This document shows positions 1 through 8,518 of a stretch of 64,000 nt of DNA, in pieces (within the stretch, counting starts at the first letter, position 1; each line of letters opens with the position of its first letter). A program made the position numbers and the translations under genes. The notes below the pieces were generated by a model. The model was not told the origin of the DNA. It was given only the letters and a program-made list of their open reading frames with translations, and ran no database searches. Origin of the DNA: Xanthomarina maritima (lineage in GTDB: Bacteria > Bacteroidota > Bacteroidia > Flavobacteriales > Flavobacteriaceae); NCBI RefSeq assembly GCF_008084905.1, contig NZ_VSFC01000043.1, forward strand, positions 45,652 to 109,651, written 5' to 3'.

Positions 1-11
1 TAGATTTTAAA

Positions 12-377
12 TTATTCAAATTGTGTTTGTATAGTTTTAGTTACTTCAGAAATAGCTCCTTCTAATTTATAAATTAAATCATTAACTAAGACGTTTAATT
101 CGAATAACGGCATCGATTCATATTCCATTTCTAAACGTTGAATGGGGTTAACAACATCTTGAATGCCAAAAAACTGTAATTGCGGACTCATTTTATGTAG
201 AATTTGTCGTATTTGTCTTCGGTCATTTTCTGCTAATGCATCTTTTAGTTGTTCTAATCGTTCTGGAATTAATTCTTGAAACTGTTTTAAATATTTCAAC
301 ATTCTACCTGAATCGCCTCTAGAAATGGAGACTATATTTTTAAGATTTATAAAGGTTTTGTGTCGTTCGGCATTCAT
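12..377 (-). CDS. Stand-alone Hpt (histidine phosphotransfer) domain protein
   Basis: This 121-residue all-helical protein looks like a single Hpt domain, the module that relays a phosphoryl group between a histidine kinase and a response regulator in the cytoplasm. The candidate phospho-acceptor is His61 in the segment LHKMSPQLQFFG, which sits where Hpt proteins carry HK(L/M)x(G/P). No kinase or receiver domain lies beside it. A second Hpt-like protein is encoded at 44307-44648. The start is the ATG at 377; another ATG-like triplet lies 4 bases downstream but out of frame. What lies downstream is outside the window. The fold assignment is by motif and length only, so the partner is unknown. 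Confidence 0.6.
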   Translation of the reverse strand: MNAERHKTFINLKNIVSISRGDSGRMLKYLKQFQELIPERLEQLKDALAENDRRQIRQILHKMSPQLQFFGIQDVVNPIQRLEMEYESMPLFELNVLVNDLIYKLEGAISEVTKTIQTQFE

Positions 378-454
378 GGCTATTAATTTCTATACTGGAA
401 TAAAGCTTAAAGATACTTTAATTTATTAATACATTGATTGTCAATTAATCGATA

Positions 455-489
455 GGCTTATCAAACGGTTTATTGCCGTTTGATAAGCC
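455..489. other. 14-bp perfect inverted repeat between divergent genes
   Basis: Positions 455-468 and 476-489 are perfect reverse complements around a 7-nt loop. The hairpin has no T tract on either side. It lies in the divergent gap between the Hpt gene and the lipoprotein gene, upstream of both, so it is not an obvious terminator. It could be an operator or an mRNA leader structure. I cannot tell which. Confidence 0.6.
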
Positions 490-628
490 ATTTGTACAAT
501 AGTTATATCACAGGATAAAAACGTTTAGGTTTCAGGGAATTCATGTTCTAATATTGGTCACAGATTTAGAAATGTAAATGCTAAATCAATAAAAACATAT
601 TAATCTATTAATCCTAACACAAACAATT

Positions 629-1330
629 ATGAAAAATTCAATTTTAATTATTTTCGTGCTAGCTCTTCTATTATCAGGGTGTAGTAAAGAAGATGTATCA
701 GAAGTACAAGAAGTAAATACGTTTAATAAAGCGGTAGAACTTAATAAACTAATAGAAAAAACCTTTCAAAGTGAAGCGTTTAGAAGTGCAATTGGAATGG
801 ATAAAAATGGGCAATTCCGTAACAACGAAAATAGTAATGGGGTTGTGGTAGTTGAAGATGGAACTTTTTTTATTATGGGTATTTTCGAAGGTACAACACT
901 TTATCTTTTTGCAGAAGACTGGAGTGATGATTTTGTAGCATTAATGCCAAATGGTAATGCAAGATTTTTTGCGCATTCTAATAATCCGATAGCAGCGGTT
1001 TTAGATTTATCTGGAGTAAACCCTCCATTAAATAATAGTTGTATAGAAGGAAGAATTGGAAGGCTCAATGCTAATTTAGTGGCTTCTTCGTATGATGTTA
1101 CAGAACTTCCTTCCGGTACTATTTATACAATAAATGAAGCCAGTTCTGCAAGCGTATTGGTAGGACATAGTGAAGTGTCAAATGCGCAATTATTTACACC
1201 ACCTGGAGAAGACCCTTATTGTACTGATGCAACCGTGTATAAAACACTTCATGGTCGTGTTATTTATAGAAATAATAACAATGGTAACGGTCAAAGCTCT
1301 GAACCTATAATTAGTTTTACATTGCGATAA
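629..1330 (+). CDS. Hypothetical secreted lipoprotein
   Basis: The 233-residue product begins with a short hydrophobic signal ending in a lipobox, LLLSGC, with the lipidated cysteine at residue 18. An acidic/serine stretch follows, as in Bacteroidota surface or periplasmic lipoproteins. I recognise no domain in the rest, which is rich in Asn, Gly and beta-branched residues and ends with an Asn-rich run near residue 220. The start ATG directly precedes the signal. The gene is probably monocistronic: it stands alone on the plus strand and ends before a strong hairpin terminator shared with the opposing gene. Confidence 0.8.
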   Translation: MKNSILIIFVLALLLSGCSKEDVSEVQEVNTFNKAVELNKLIEKTFQSEAFRSAIGMDKNGQFRNNENSNGVVVVEDGTFFIMGIFEGTTLYLFAEDWSDDFVALMPNGNARFFAHSNNPIAAVLDLSGVNPPLNNSCIEGRIGRLNANLVASSYDVTELPSGTIYTINEASSASVLVGHSEVSNAQLFTPPGEDPYCTDATVYKTLHGRVIYRNNNNGNGQSSEPIISFTLR

Positions 1331-1361
1331 GTAATTTAACCAACCAGTTTTAGTTAAGTGC

Positions 1362-1392
1362 AAACACCTCAAAGGTTCTTATTGAGGTGTTT
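1362..1392. terminator. Bidirectional Rho-independent terminator
   Basis: An 11-bp perfect stem (1362-1372 with 1382-1392) has a 9-nt loop and A/T flanks. It separates the convergent lipoprotein gene and the end of the amidoligase cluster, whose stop codon begins at 1396. It therefore closes both transcripts. Confidence 0.85.
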
Positions 1393-1393
1393 T

Positions 1394-2080
1394 CTATTGG
1401 TTTATAATAGTTTTTAAAACTGAATATAAATCTTGCTTTAATTGGACATCTATTATCTCATCTTTTGTGAATTTCTGATTGATTTCAAGCTCAATGCCTA
1501 TATAATTTTTTGGGAACTGTTTTCTTAAATAGGTTGTAAAACCATCAGCTTTTCCTAAATAAGGGTAATTAAATCTCACACGATATTTGGTTTTTTCTTT
1601 AGCTAAATATTCTTTAAAGGTTTTACTGAATTGTTTTTCTGAAGGTTTTCTAGAATCAAACAGCAATCCTATATCACAATTTCTGGATTCAGAATTTAAA
1701 ACTGGAGTAAACGAGTGAACTGAAATATGAAGAACTGTTTCTTCAGCATTAATAAACTGCTTGATTTTATTTTCAACCGTATTTCTGTATACTAAATAAT
1801 ATGATTGGATGAGGTGTTCTTTTTCTTCTATTGAAAGGGTTTTTGAAAATTCAGAAAATAGCTTATTGTGGTGTAAAGACCTATTTAGCTCAATAAGCAA
1901 ACGACTTGTTTCACTTGCAAGAAAAAAATTTGAAAGAGGCTTTAAAGTTTCAAATAAATCTAAAGAACCTAAATCGTAACCTTTATGTGAGTTTAAAACA
2001 GTTTGATGTTCTTTAAATAAAAAAGCAAATTCTTTTGGAATTGTATTTCCTCCATGCTCACAGGTTAGAACAAGTTTCAT
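1394..2080 (-). CDS. N-formylglutamate amidohydrolase-family (FGase) protein
   Basis: The 228-residue cytoplasmic protein has the FGase-type zinc amidohydrolase signature. CEHGGN is at residues 7-12 near the N-terminus, a glutamate in ELNRSLHH is at 64-71, and a second histidine pair lies in HISVHSF near 118-124. Characterised members hydrolyse N-formyl-L-glutamate or related N-acyl amino acids. Its start overlaps the 3' end of the upstream GCS2-like ligase gene by 4 bp, so the two are translationally coupled. In this context it more likely cleaves an amide made by the neighbouring ligases than serves histidine catabolism, since no hut genes are near. That role is inference. Confidence 0.8.
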   Translation of the reverse strand: MKLVLTCEHGGNTIPKEFAFLFKEHQTVLNSHKGYDLGSLDLFETLKPLSNFFLASETSRLLIELNRSLHHNKLFSEFSKTLSIEEKEHLIQSYYLVYRNTVENKIKQFINAEETVLHISVHSFTPVLNSESRNCDIGLLFDSRKPSEKQFSKTFKEYLAKEKTKYRVRFNYPYLGKADGFTTYLRKQFPKNYIGIELEINQKFTKDEIIDVQLKQDLYSVLKTIINQ

Positions 2081-3303
2081 GAAAGAAATAGTTTATTTTC
2101 TTGTAAACAAACAGCTAGTTTAGAGTAAACAACTTTAATGTTTTTTTCAGAATAATCGTCACCTACAGCTTTTAAAATTCTAGTAGCTAAAGTGCCTTCA
2201 TTTAAAATTATTTCTATTGTGTTATGATGTGATTCATGAATGTTTTCTTTAACTAGGTTATATAAGTGTTTCCAAAGATTTTTTACTGAAATTGTTTCTT
2301 TAATTTGAAACATATTTAAATATTCCACATTAAAAATGGTATAGTTCTCTGCGTCTTTAATAATCGGATTTAAAATATCGAAAAGCTCTTGTTTTAACCA
2401 TTTTTTTTGTTGCTGAAGTGTCGCTAGTTTTTTATCAACTAAAAGTTTTAAAACTTCAATAATCAGAACACAAATGGCAATATCAGCTTTCGGACATTCT
2501 TGAATATCAACCAATCTTATTTCAATGGCATTTCTGTCAAATCGAGCTATAGCACCACGAGAATTTAAAAAATGATGATCTAAAATATTCTTAATATCGT
2601 GAGGTCTAATCGCTCTTTTTATGGGTTCAAAAATAGTAGTATAATAATCTTCTTTTGTAAAAACACGTTCCGGAATTACTAAACCTGTTAATTCTGGAAT
2701 TTTTTTCTGGTTGGTTTTATAATACTCTAATCGTGCATCTTTAAAACCCGTGTTTTTTCCTTCTAAGATAGGTGAACTAGCACATAATCCAGGAATTAAT
2801 GGTAGGATGATTCTAATTGCTGCATGTAATTTTTCAAACTCTTTATCATCGAAAAAAGGTAAATTAATGTGTGTGCTTTGTACGTTAGACCAACCATGGC
2901 CATGACAATCGAAAATCCTGTTATATAATTCGTAAACCTCGCTATAGCTATGTTTCCAAAGCTCAGTATCTTTTAATGGATTTAATAATGGATGTGCAGC
3001 AGTAGGTAACAAATTTGCTTCTAATGGTTTTAATAGCGCGTTAATTTCAAGAACGTCTTTATGAAATAAATCTGATAATCCATTTAAGTTATTAGTTGGA
3101 CCATTGGTTTTTAATTCCACAACATGTGCCACAAGCTCATTACTCCAAGCTATGTTTCCATTTTCAACATCTGAAGTTAGTTTTCCAGCCTTTTTAGTTA
3201 ATAATTTATCAACTATTGGAGCAGATTTAAAACTTTTGCTATATACCAACATATATTCCAACTCTATACCGTAAACTTCGAATAAATGATATTTTTTACT
3301 CAT
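2077..3303 (-). CDS. Glutamate-cysteine ligase-like (GCS2/YbdK family) carboxylate-amine ligase
   Basis: This 408-residue protein belongs to the GCS2-type glutamine-synthetase-fold ligases, which join the gamma-carboxylate of glutamate (or a similar acid) to an amine using ATP. The N-terminal ELEYML has the metal-binding glutamates at residues 14 and 16. STHINLPF near 143-150 and NAIEIRLVDIQECP near 258-271 match the conserved core. The gene starts 1 bp after the ATP-grasp gene stops and overlaps the FGase gene by 4 bp. There is no gshB-type partner nearby. The substrate cannot be read from sequence. Glutathione synthesis is less likely, because this genome carries bshC and so probably makes bacillithiol. 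Confidence 0.8.
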   Translation of the reverse strand: MSKKYHLFEVYGIELEYMLVYSKSFKSAPIVDKLLTKKAGKLTSDVENGNIAWSNELVAHVVELKTNGPTNNLNGLSDLFHKDVLEINALLKPLEANLLPTAAHPLLNPLKDTELWKHSYSEVYELYNRIFDCHGHGWSNVQSTHINLPFFDDKEFEKLHAAIRIILPLIPGLCASSPILEGKNTGFKDARLEYYKTNQKKIPELTGLVIPERVFTKEDYYTTIFEPIKRAIRPHDIKNILDHHFLNSRGAIARFDRNAIEIRLVDIQECPKADIAICVLIIEVLKLLVDKKLATLQQQKKWLKQELFDILNPIIKDAENYTIFNVEYLNMFQIKETISVKNLWKHLYNLVKENIHESHHNTIEIILNEGTLATRILKAVGDDYSEKNIKVVYSKLAVCLQENKLFLS

Positions 3304-3304
3304 G

Positions 3305-4750
3305 TTAATCTAATCTGTTTTTTAATGCTGAAAGTATTTCGGTGTAAACAAGGTCTCCGTAATATTCGTCTTCAACACCATTATCAATATTAGGATTATC
3401 GTTTATTTCAATTACCATAGGTTTGTTGTTAATTACTTTTATATCAATTCCATATAATCCTTTTCCCATTAATTTGGCTGATTTTAAAGCCATATCTAAA
3501 ACATTTTTAGGAACTTTTTCTATAGGTAAACAATCGGCATTTCCATCTTGATCATCTTTTTTCTTCGCATTCCAATTATAGATTTGCCAATGGCCTTTTG
3601 CCATATAATATTTACATGCAAAAAAAGGTTTATCGTCTATAATACCTATTCGCCAATCGTAATCTGAAGGGCAAAATTCTTGGGCAATAATTAAATCGGA
3701 TTCTTTTAACATACTAGATACTAAGTTCTGGTATTCTGTTTCTGTTTTAGCTTTTTTTACACCAAAAGAAAAAGTAGAGTCAGGTGCTTTTAAAACACAT
3801 GGTAATCCAACTTCATTTAAAACATCATTTTTATTGTTTTTATGAACTATAACTGTTTTAGGTGTTGCAATATTGGCATTATTTAAAGCTTCAGCCATAT
3901 AAACCTTATTGCAGCATTTTAAAATAGCATCAGGATAATCTATAATAGCAATTCCATCTTGTTGTGCTTTTCTAGCAAAAGCATAAGCTTCGTTATTCAC
4001 TTCAGTACTTTGACGAATAAATAAGGCATCAAAAGAAGATAAGCGCGACAAATCTTTTGGTTCAATAATTTCAGCATAAATATTCATCTTTTCAGCTATA
4101 TCAATAAACTTTTTTAAGGCTTTCTGATTGCTAGGTGGAGCAGGATCGTTAGGGTTTACTAATATAGCTAAATCGAAATCTGAAGTTGTAAGTTTGGGTG
4201 TGTCATAACGTTTTTTAGAAAAATACTGATTTGCAAAAACATGCACACTTTCCATATGTTCTAGAGGAATTTCAGATTCTGAAATAGCTCTTACACTTTG
4301 CACATTCCATTTCGTAGTATGATTGAATTTAACACGCAAAAAAGGTACTTGAAAATGCTTATAAAAGAGCGAACTCAATTCTTTATATTTTTGAGCCACA
4401 TTTTGTCCAAAATAAATGCTTAAAGTAAATTCTTGAGATTTGATGTTTTTTAAACTCTGCTGAATAACATCATCAAACTCATCAGATACTATTCGTACTA
4501 ATTTTAATGCTTTTAAATCGACAATATTCTTAACTGTTGGAATAGCTAAATGTCCTCTAGCTTCAGCTAAAAGTGATACGTAGTAACCTTTAGATTGATA
4601 AGAATAATCTTTACAAAGATTAAAGATTCTGGCGTTTTTTAATAAAGAATAATTTGGATTTGTAAGGTAATCTTGAGAGGAAATAACACTAATATTTTCA
4701 ATGGAAAAATTCCATTTATCAGGTTGATTAACAACGATGTATTTTTTCAT
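3305..4750 (-). CDS. RimK-like ATP-grasp ligase with RLAN N-terminal domain
   Basis: The 481-residue protein has an N-terminal half (about 1-195) like the RLAN domain and a C-terminal ATP-grasp domain (about 215-480). ATP-grasp motifs visible are the nucleotide-binding lysine K321 in CVLKAPDSTFSFG, the strand DWRIGIIDDKPFFACKYY near 365-382, and the metal-binding set Asp436, Glu448 and Asn450 in GLYGIDIKVI and VIEINDNPN. Relatives such as RimK add glutamate or other amino acids to proteins or small molecules through acyl-phosphate intermediates. It is the third-from-last gene of the cluster, and its tight 1-bp spacing to the GCS2-like gene suggests the two ligases act in one pathway. The acceptor is unknown. 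Confidence 0.82.
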   Translation of the reverse strand: MKKYIVVNQPDKWNFSIENISVISSQDYLTNPNYSLLKNARIFNLCKDYSYQSKGYYVSLLAEARGHLAIPTVKNIVDLKALKLVRIVSDEFDDVIQQSLKNIKSQEFTLSIYFGQNVAQKYKELSSLFYKHFQVPFLRVKFNHTTKWNVQSVRAISESEIPLEHMESVHVFANQYFSKKRYDTPKLTTSDFDLAILVNPNDPAPPSNQKALKKFIDIAEKMNIYAEIIEPKDLSRLSSFDALFIRQSTEVNNEAYAFARKAQQDGIAIIDYPDAILKCCNKVYMAEALNNANIATPKTVIVHKNNKNDVLNEVGLPCVLKAPDSTFSFGVKKAKTETEYQNLVSSMLKESDLIIAQEFCPSDYDWRIGIIDDKPFFACKYYMAKGHWQIYNWNAKKKDDQDGNADCLPIEKVPKNVLDMALKSAKLMGKGLYGIDIKVINNKPMVIEINDNPNIDNGVEDEYYGDLVYTEILSALKNRLD

Positions 4751-4858
4751 GTAAAGCGTAAATCGCTATATTTATTTAAAGCAAAATTATAGTATTTTTT
4801 AATTGCTTTTACAAAAGTACAAAAATATTTTAAGCAGTTATAATTGAAGTGTTTAAAG

Positions 4859-5095
4859 TTAAATTTTGTAATGTTTAAATAACAATATAATGGACACTAT
4901 GGTCCAAATTCCTTCTAGAATAATAAATGGTAAATATTTTAATAAAATGGATGCTGTACATGCAAGTACAGCTCCAATTAAATTTAGTAAAATAAAAGAT
5001 AAATCTGTATGTTTTAATTTATTGGTTACGTTTAAAAAGTAGGCTAATAAAATTTGAAAAACACCGATAAAACCTATCCAGTCTATATAACTCAT
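4859..5095 (-). CDS. Small membrane protein, CBU_0592-like
   Basis: The 78-residue protein is almost entirely hydrophobic, with three likely transmembrane helices (about residues 5-22, 31-51 and 54-73). It resembles the small CBU_0592-type membrane proteins, whose function is unknown. Its ATG overlaps the end of the GNAT-nitrilase gene by 4 bp (ATGA-type overlap), so it is translationally coupled to an amide-processing enzyme. A 108-bp gap then separates it from the ATP-grasp gene. It may anchor the complex or move a substrate; this is inference. Confidence 0.7.
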   Translation of the reverse strand: MSYIDWIGFIGVFQILLAYFLNVTNKLKHTDLSFILLNLIGAVLACTASILLKYLPFIILEGIWTIVSIILLFKHYKI

Positions 5096-6621
5096 TTCTT
5101 ACGAAGTTCGAAAATATCTGTTCGTCTATCTCTTAAATTTCTTACAGACCCAAATTGGTTTAACTCTCGCAATAAATCAATATCAACATCTGCAATTAAA
5201 ATCATTTCTGTATTGGTAGTAGCTTCAGCTTTAATTCCGTTTGCAGGAAAAGAAAAATCGCATGGTGTAAAAACCATTGATTGTGCAAATTGAATATCCA
5301 TATTATGCACTTTAGGTAAATTCCCTACACTTCCAGCAATAGCAACATAGCATTCGTTTTCTATAGCTCTGGCTTGTGCACAATGTCTAACTCTGGAATA
5401 GCCATTTTGAGTATCTGTTAAAAAAGGAATGAATAAAATATCCATACCTTCATCTGCTAAAATTCTGCTTAATTCTGGAAATTCAGAATCGTAACAAATT
5501 AAAATGCCAATTTTACCACAATCTGTATCAAAAGCTTTTAATTGAGATCCACCTTGTAATCCCCAAACTTTTGCTTCGTCTGGAGTTACATGAAGTTTTT
5601 CATAACGTTCAATAGAACCATCTCTTCGACATAAATAACCAGCATTGTACAATAAATCGTTTTTAACTTCTGGCATACTACCAGTAATTATATTGATATT
5701 ATAAGTAATTGCAAATTCAGAAAATTTTTGAACAATAGATTTTGTGTGTTTTGCTAATTCACGAATGGCTTCAGATTCTGATAAATGATTATTTTCAGCC
5801 ATTAATGGCGCATTAAAAAACTCTGGAAATAACGCGAAATCAGAACGATAACCTGATACTGCATCAATAAAATATTCTGCTTGTTGCATCAACTCTTCCA
5901 AATCTTTATACAAACGCATTTGCCATTGAATAAGACCTAAACGGACAATTTTCTTCATGGTAGCAGCTTTTTTCGTTGGCTTTTCGTAATAAATATTATC
6001 CCATTCCAGCAATACAGCATATTCTCCAGAAGATTCATCTCCTTCTAAATATCCTTTTAAAATACGAACAGGATGGAAGTCGTTTGAAATTTGAAAATTT
6101 AAAACTGGATCATGAATTTCTTTTCTTCTTACTTTATCAATATATTCTTTAGGTGTCATCTCTGTAGAATATTTGTGATAGTTTGGTATTCTTCCACCAA
6201 AAGCGATGCCTCGTAAATTTAATTTTTCACAAACTTCTTTTCTATAATCATATAATCGTCTTCCTAATCGTAAGCCACGAAATTCTGGTTTTATAAACAC
6301 TTCAATGCCATATAAAGCATCACCTTTTGCAGCATCGTGAGTATCGAAAGTATAATTTCCTGTAATATCTTCATAGGTATGAATATCATCAATACTGTCG
6401 TAATCCACTATTATAGAAAGTGCACAACCAGCAATTTGATTATTAATCTTAATAACCACTTGACCTTCTGGGAATTTATCAATAAGTGTTTTTATTTGTT
6501 TTTCTCTCCAAAATAATTCTGGCATAGAGCTATATGCTTGTTGCATAGCGCCTTTTAATTCTTGATAGTCATCTAAAGTTAGATATTGTAATTCAATATT
6601 CTCAATGTCTTGTGGTTTCAT
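5092..6621 (-). CDS. Bifunctional GNAT acetyltransferase / nitrilase-superfamily amidohydrolase
   Basis: The 509-residue fusion has an N-terminal GNAT domain (about 1-215), with the acetyl-CoA loop PEFRGLRLGRRLY near residues 112-124. A C-terminal carbon-nitrogen hydrolase domain (about 225-505) follows. The nitrilase catalytic triad is intact: Glu267 in LFPEFF, Lys342 in YEKLHVTP and Cys376 in ILICYDSEFPE. Nitrilase-fold enzymes cleave or transfer amides, often on omega-amide or N-carbamoyl substrates, and GNAT domains acetylate amines. The fusion is cytoplasmic, with no signal peptide. It sits in the middle of the amidoligase cluster. This architecture is known as a family, but its substrate is not established to my knowledge. 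Confidence 0.88.
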   Translation of the reverse strand: MKPQDIENIELQYLTLDDYQELKGAMQQAYSSMPELFWREKQIKTLIDKFPEGQVVIKINNQIAGCALSIIVDYDSIDDIHTYEDITGNYTFDTHDAAKGDALYGIEVFIKPEFRGLRLGRRLYDYRKEVCEKLNLRGIAFGGRIPNYHKYSTEMTPKEYIDKVRRKEIHDPVLNFQISNDFHPVRILKGYLEGDESSGEYAVLLEWDNIYYEKPTKKAATMKKIVRLGLIQWQMRLYKDLEELMQQAEYFIDAVSGYRSDFALFPEFFNAPLMAENNHLSESEAIRELAKHTKSIVQKFSEFAITYNINIITGSMPEVKNDLLYNAGYLCRRDGSIERYEKLHVTPDEAKVWGLQGGSQLKAFDTDCGKIGILICYDSEFPELSRILADEGMDILFIPFLTDTQNGYSRVRHCAQARAIENECYVAIAGSVGNLPKVHNMDIQFAQSMVFTPCDFSFPANGIKAEATTNTEMILIADVDIDLLRELNQFGSVRNLRDRRTDIFELRKK

Positions 6622-6684
6622 ATTATATGAATGATTTTTACAAATGTAGTCGAATTTATTTCAGAATATTCACTCTTATTTTAA

Positions 6685-8418
6685 TTAATTCAATCTATAA
6701 ATTGGATATTGCATATAAGCTTTTTCAGCATGATTGGATTGCTCATACAACCAATTTAATTGCGCAAACCAATTGGCAGAAAAACTAGTGTCACTTGCTT
6801 TTTTTTCTTCAAATGCTGCATTTAACTCAGGATTATTTTCAAGCATATTTTTAGCAGTATCTTCAAAGACATAAGGTGAAAAACCTTCTTTTTGTTGCAA
6901 AATAGTATCGAAAAAATTCCAGTTAAAAAAAGAATCTGGAGCTTGTGGTTCTAATGTTTCTAATAAATAGCGTTTAGCAGGTTGATTTGTTGAAATATAA
7001 TAATCTCCTTTTCTAAAACTTACTTTTTCTTCTGAAGACTTAACAGTTGTATTATAATGTGGATAATGGCCTTCATAAGCAGATTTTTTGGTTTCAAATG
7101 AAGCTATTTTATAAGATAAAACAGTAATTGTAGTGTCTTTTTTAAACCGTGTCATTTGTACTTGATTCAGTTTTAGTAAATCAATCACATCATGCCAGCC
7201 TTGAGGAATAACGAATGCTTCTGGAATTGTAACTTCAGCTGAAGGTTTAAAGTAATTTTTGTAAACAATATCTTTTGTAAACGGTTTGTCTCTGTTGTAT
7301 TTTAAACGTTGAGAATCTGTAACATCGCTGGTTATCATGTCTCCTTCAAAGCCTTTAAAGTTTAGGGTTGTCGATTTTGTCTCGTCTATGTTCCAATCTA
7401 ATGGATAACTTGTGCCTTCTTTAAAATTTGAAAACGAAGCTTCTCTCAATAATGCGATTTCTTCATGGTTTTCTTCTATAATTTCAATCATACTAATCAT
7501 AAGTTCATATGTGCCTTCAACACGTTGTTTATAAGGTTTAAGCATATGTGTTTCCACCATCATGCCTAATACATTCCATAAAGTCGTATAACCTGTTGAA
7601 TATCTAGGATAATCTATAAACTGACTAAACCCAATTTCAGGCACCTGATTAAATACATTGACATAAGGTGTAATATCCCAATCTTTTTCGGCTAGTTTTT
7701 CTTCTAAGTCTGGCATCATTTCTGTATTTAGATACTCGCCTAAAGAACCACCTAATTTATTGTGTTGTGTAAATAAATGAGTCAAAGTATATTGATAATC
7801 TGCACCATTACTTACATGATTGTCTATAAATACATCTGGTTGCACCAAATGAAAAATTTTGGCAAAACTTTTGGCATTTTCGGTATCACATTTAATAAAA
7901 TCCCGATTCAAATCGAAGTTTCTGGCATTCCCTCTAAAACCGTAGGCTTTGGGACCATTTTGGTTGGCTCTTGAACCCGTATTTCGGTTTAAACTGCCTC
8001 CAATATTGTAAACTGGAATAGTAACCAAAACGGTATTTTCAGGCACTTTTATTTTTCCTTGAGCTAAATCTCGATAGAGCATCATGGTAGCATCAATGCC
8101 ATCAGATTCTCCTGGATGGATGCCATTGTTGATTAATAATATGCGCTTGTTTTTACTTATTTCTGAAAAATCGAATTGCTTATCTGGATTGTAAGTTATG
8201 ATATGTAAAGGTTCGCCAGAATCGGTTTTACCCATTTCTTGAATTGAAATTTCCGGGAATGTTTCACTTAAATTTTTATAAAAATGAACGACTTCAGGAT
8301 AAGTTGCAGTTTCTGTGCCTCCACTTTTTTCGAACGTTGTAATAAATTGTTGAGTTGTTTGAGAAGATAAAAAATTGAATGACAAACAAATAAAGAATAG
8401 AACAATGGTTTTTTTCAT
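6685..8418 (-). CDS. Secreted M14-family zinc carboxypeptidase
   Basis: The 577-residue protein starts with a signal peptide (about 1-19, ending SSQ). The M14 zinc site is present: His101 and Glu104 in HPGES, and His201 in FIDNHVSNG. The substrate-binding stretch GNARNFDLNRDF is at 163-174, and the candidate catalytic Glu289 is in MMVETHML. M14 enzymes remove C-terminal residues from peptides or cleave peptidoglycan peptides, here outside the cytoplasm. The gene lies 63 bp upstream of the GNAT-nitrilase gene on the same strand, so it may be the first gene of the operon, although the gap leaves room for a promoter. The C-terminal 250 residues beyond the catalytic domain are not recognised. Confidence 0.85.
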   Translation of the reverse strand: MKKTIVLFFICLSFNFLSSQTTQQFITTFEKSGGTETATYPEVVHFYKNLSETFPEISIQEMGKTDSGEPLHIITYNPDKQFDFSEISKNKRILLINNGIHPGESDGIDATMMLYRDLAQGKIKVPENTVLVTIPVYNIGGSLNRNTGSRANQNGPKAYGFRGNARNFDLNRDFIKCDTENAKSFAKIFHLVQPDVFIDNHVSNGADYQYTLTHLFTQHNKLGGSLGEYLNTEMMPDLEEKLAEKDWDITPYVNVFNQVPEIGFSQFIDYPRYSTGYTTLWNVLGMMVETHMLKPYKQRVEGTYELMISMIEIIEENHEEIALLREASFSNFKEGTSYPLDWNIDETKSTTLNFKGFEGDMITSDVTDSQRLKYNRDKPFTKDIVYKNYFKPSAEVTIPEAFVIPQGWHDVIDLLKLNQVQMTRFKKDTTITVLSYKIASFETKKSAYEGHYPHYNTTVKSSEEKVSFRKGDYYISTNQPAKRYLLETLEPQAPDSFFNWNFFDTILQQKEGFSPYVFEDTAKNMLENNPELNAAFEEKKASDTSFSANWFAQLNWLYEQSNHAEKAYMQYPIYRLN

Positions 8419-8466
8419 AAGTTGAAGATTAAAGTATAAAACTAAACAATTTAAAAGAATATAACC

Positions 8467-8496
8467 TTGTGTTTAACCATATTAAGTCTATTTTTG
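8467..8496 (+). promoter_or_regulatory. Bacteroidota-type promoter of the SulP gene
   Basis: A -33 TTG (8467-8469) is followed 19 bp later by TATTTTTG (8489-8496). This matches the TTTG/TAnnTTTG consensus used by the primary sigma factor of Bacteroidota, with the usual 19-bp spacing. The start codon follows 22 nt after the -7 box. Confidence 0.75.
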
Positions 8497-8518
8497 CACC
8501 TCCAAAAAAAACACGAAT

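Noticed and set aside
5054..5293. Plus-strand frame across the end of the GNAT-nitrilase gene
   Set aside because: Antisense to two overlapping genes with strong family evidence; no signal of its own.
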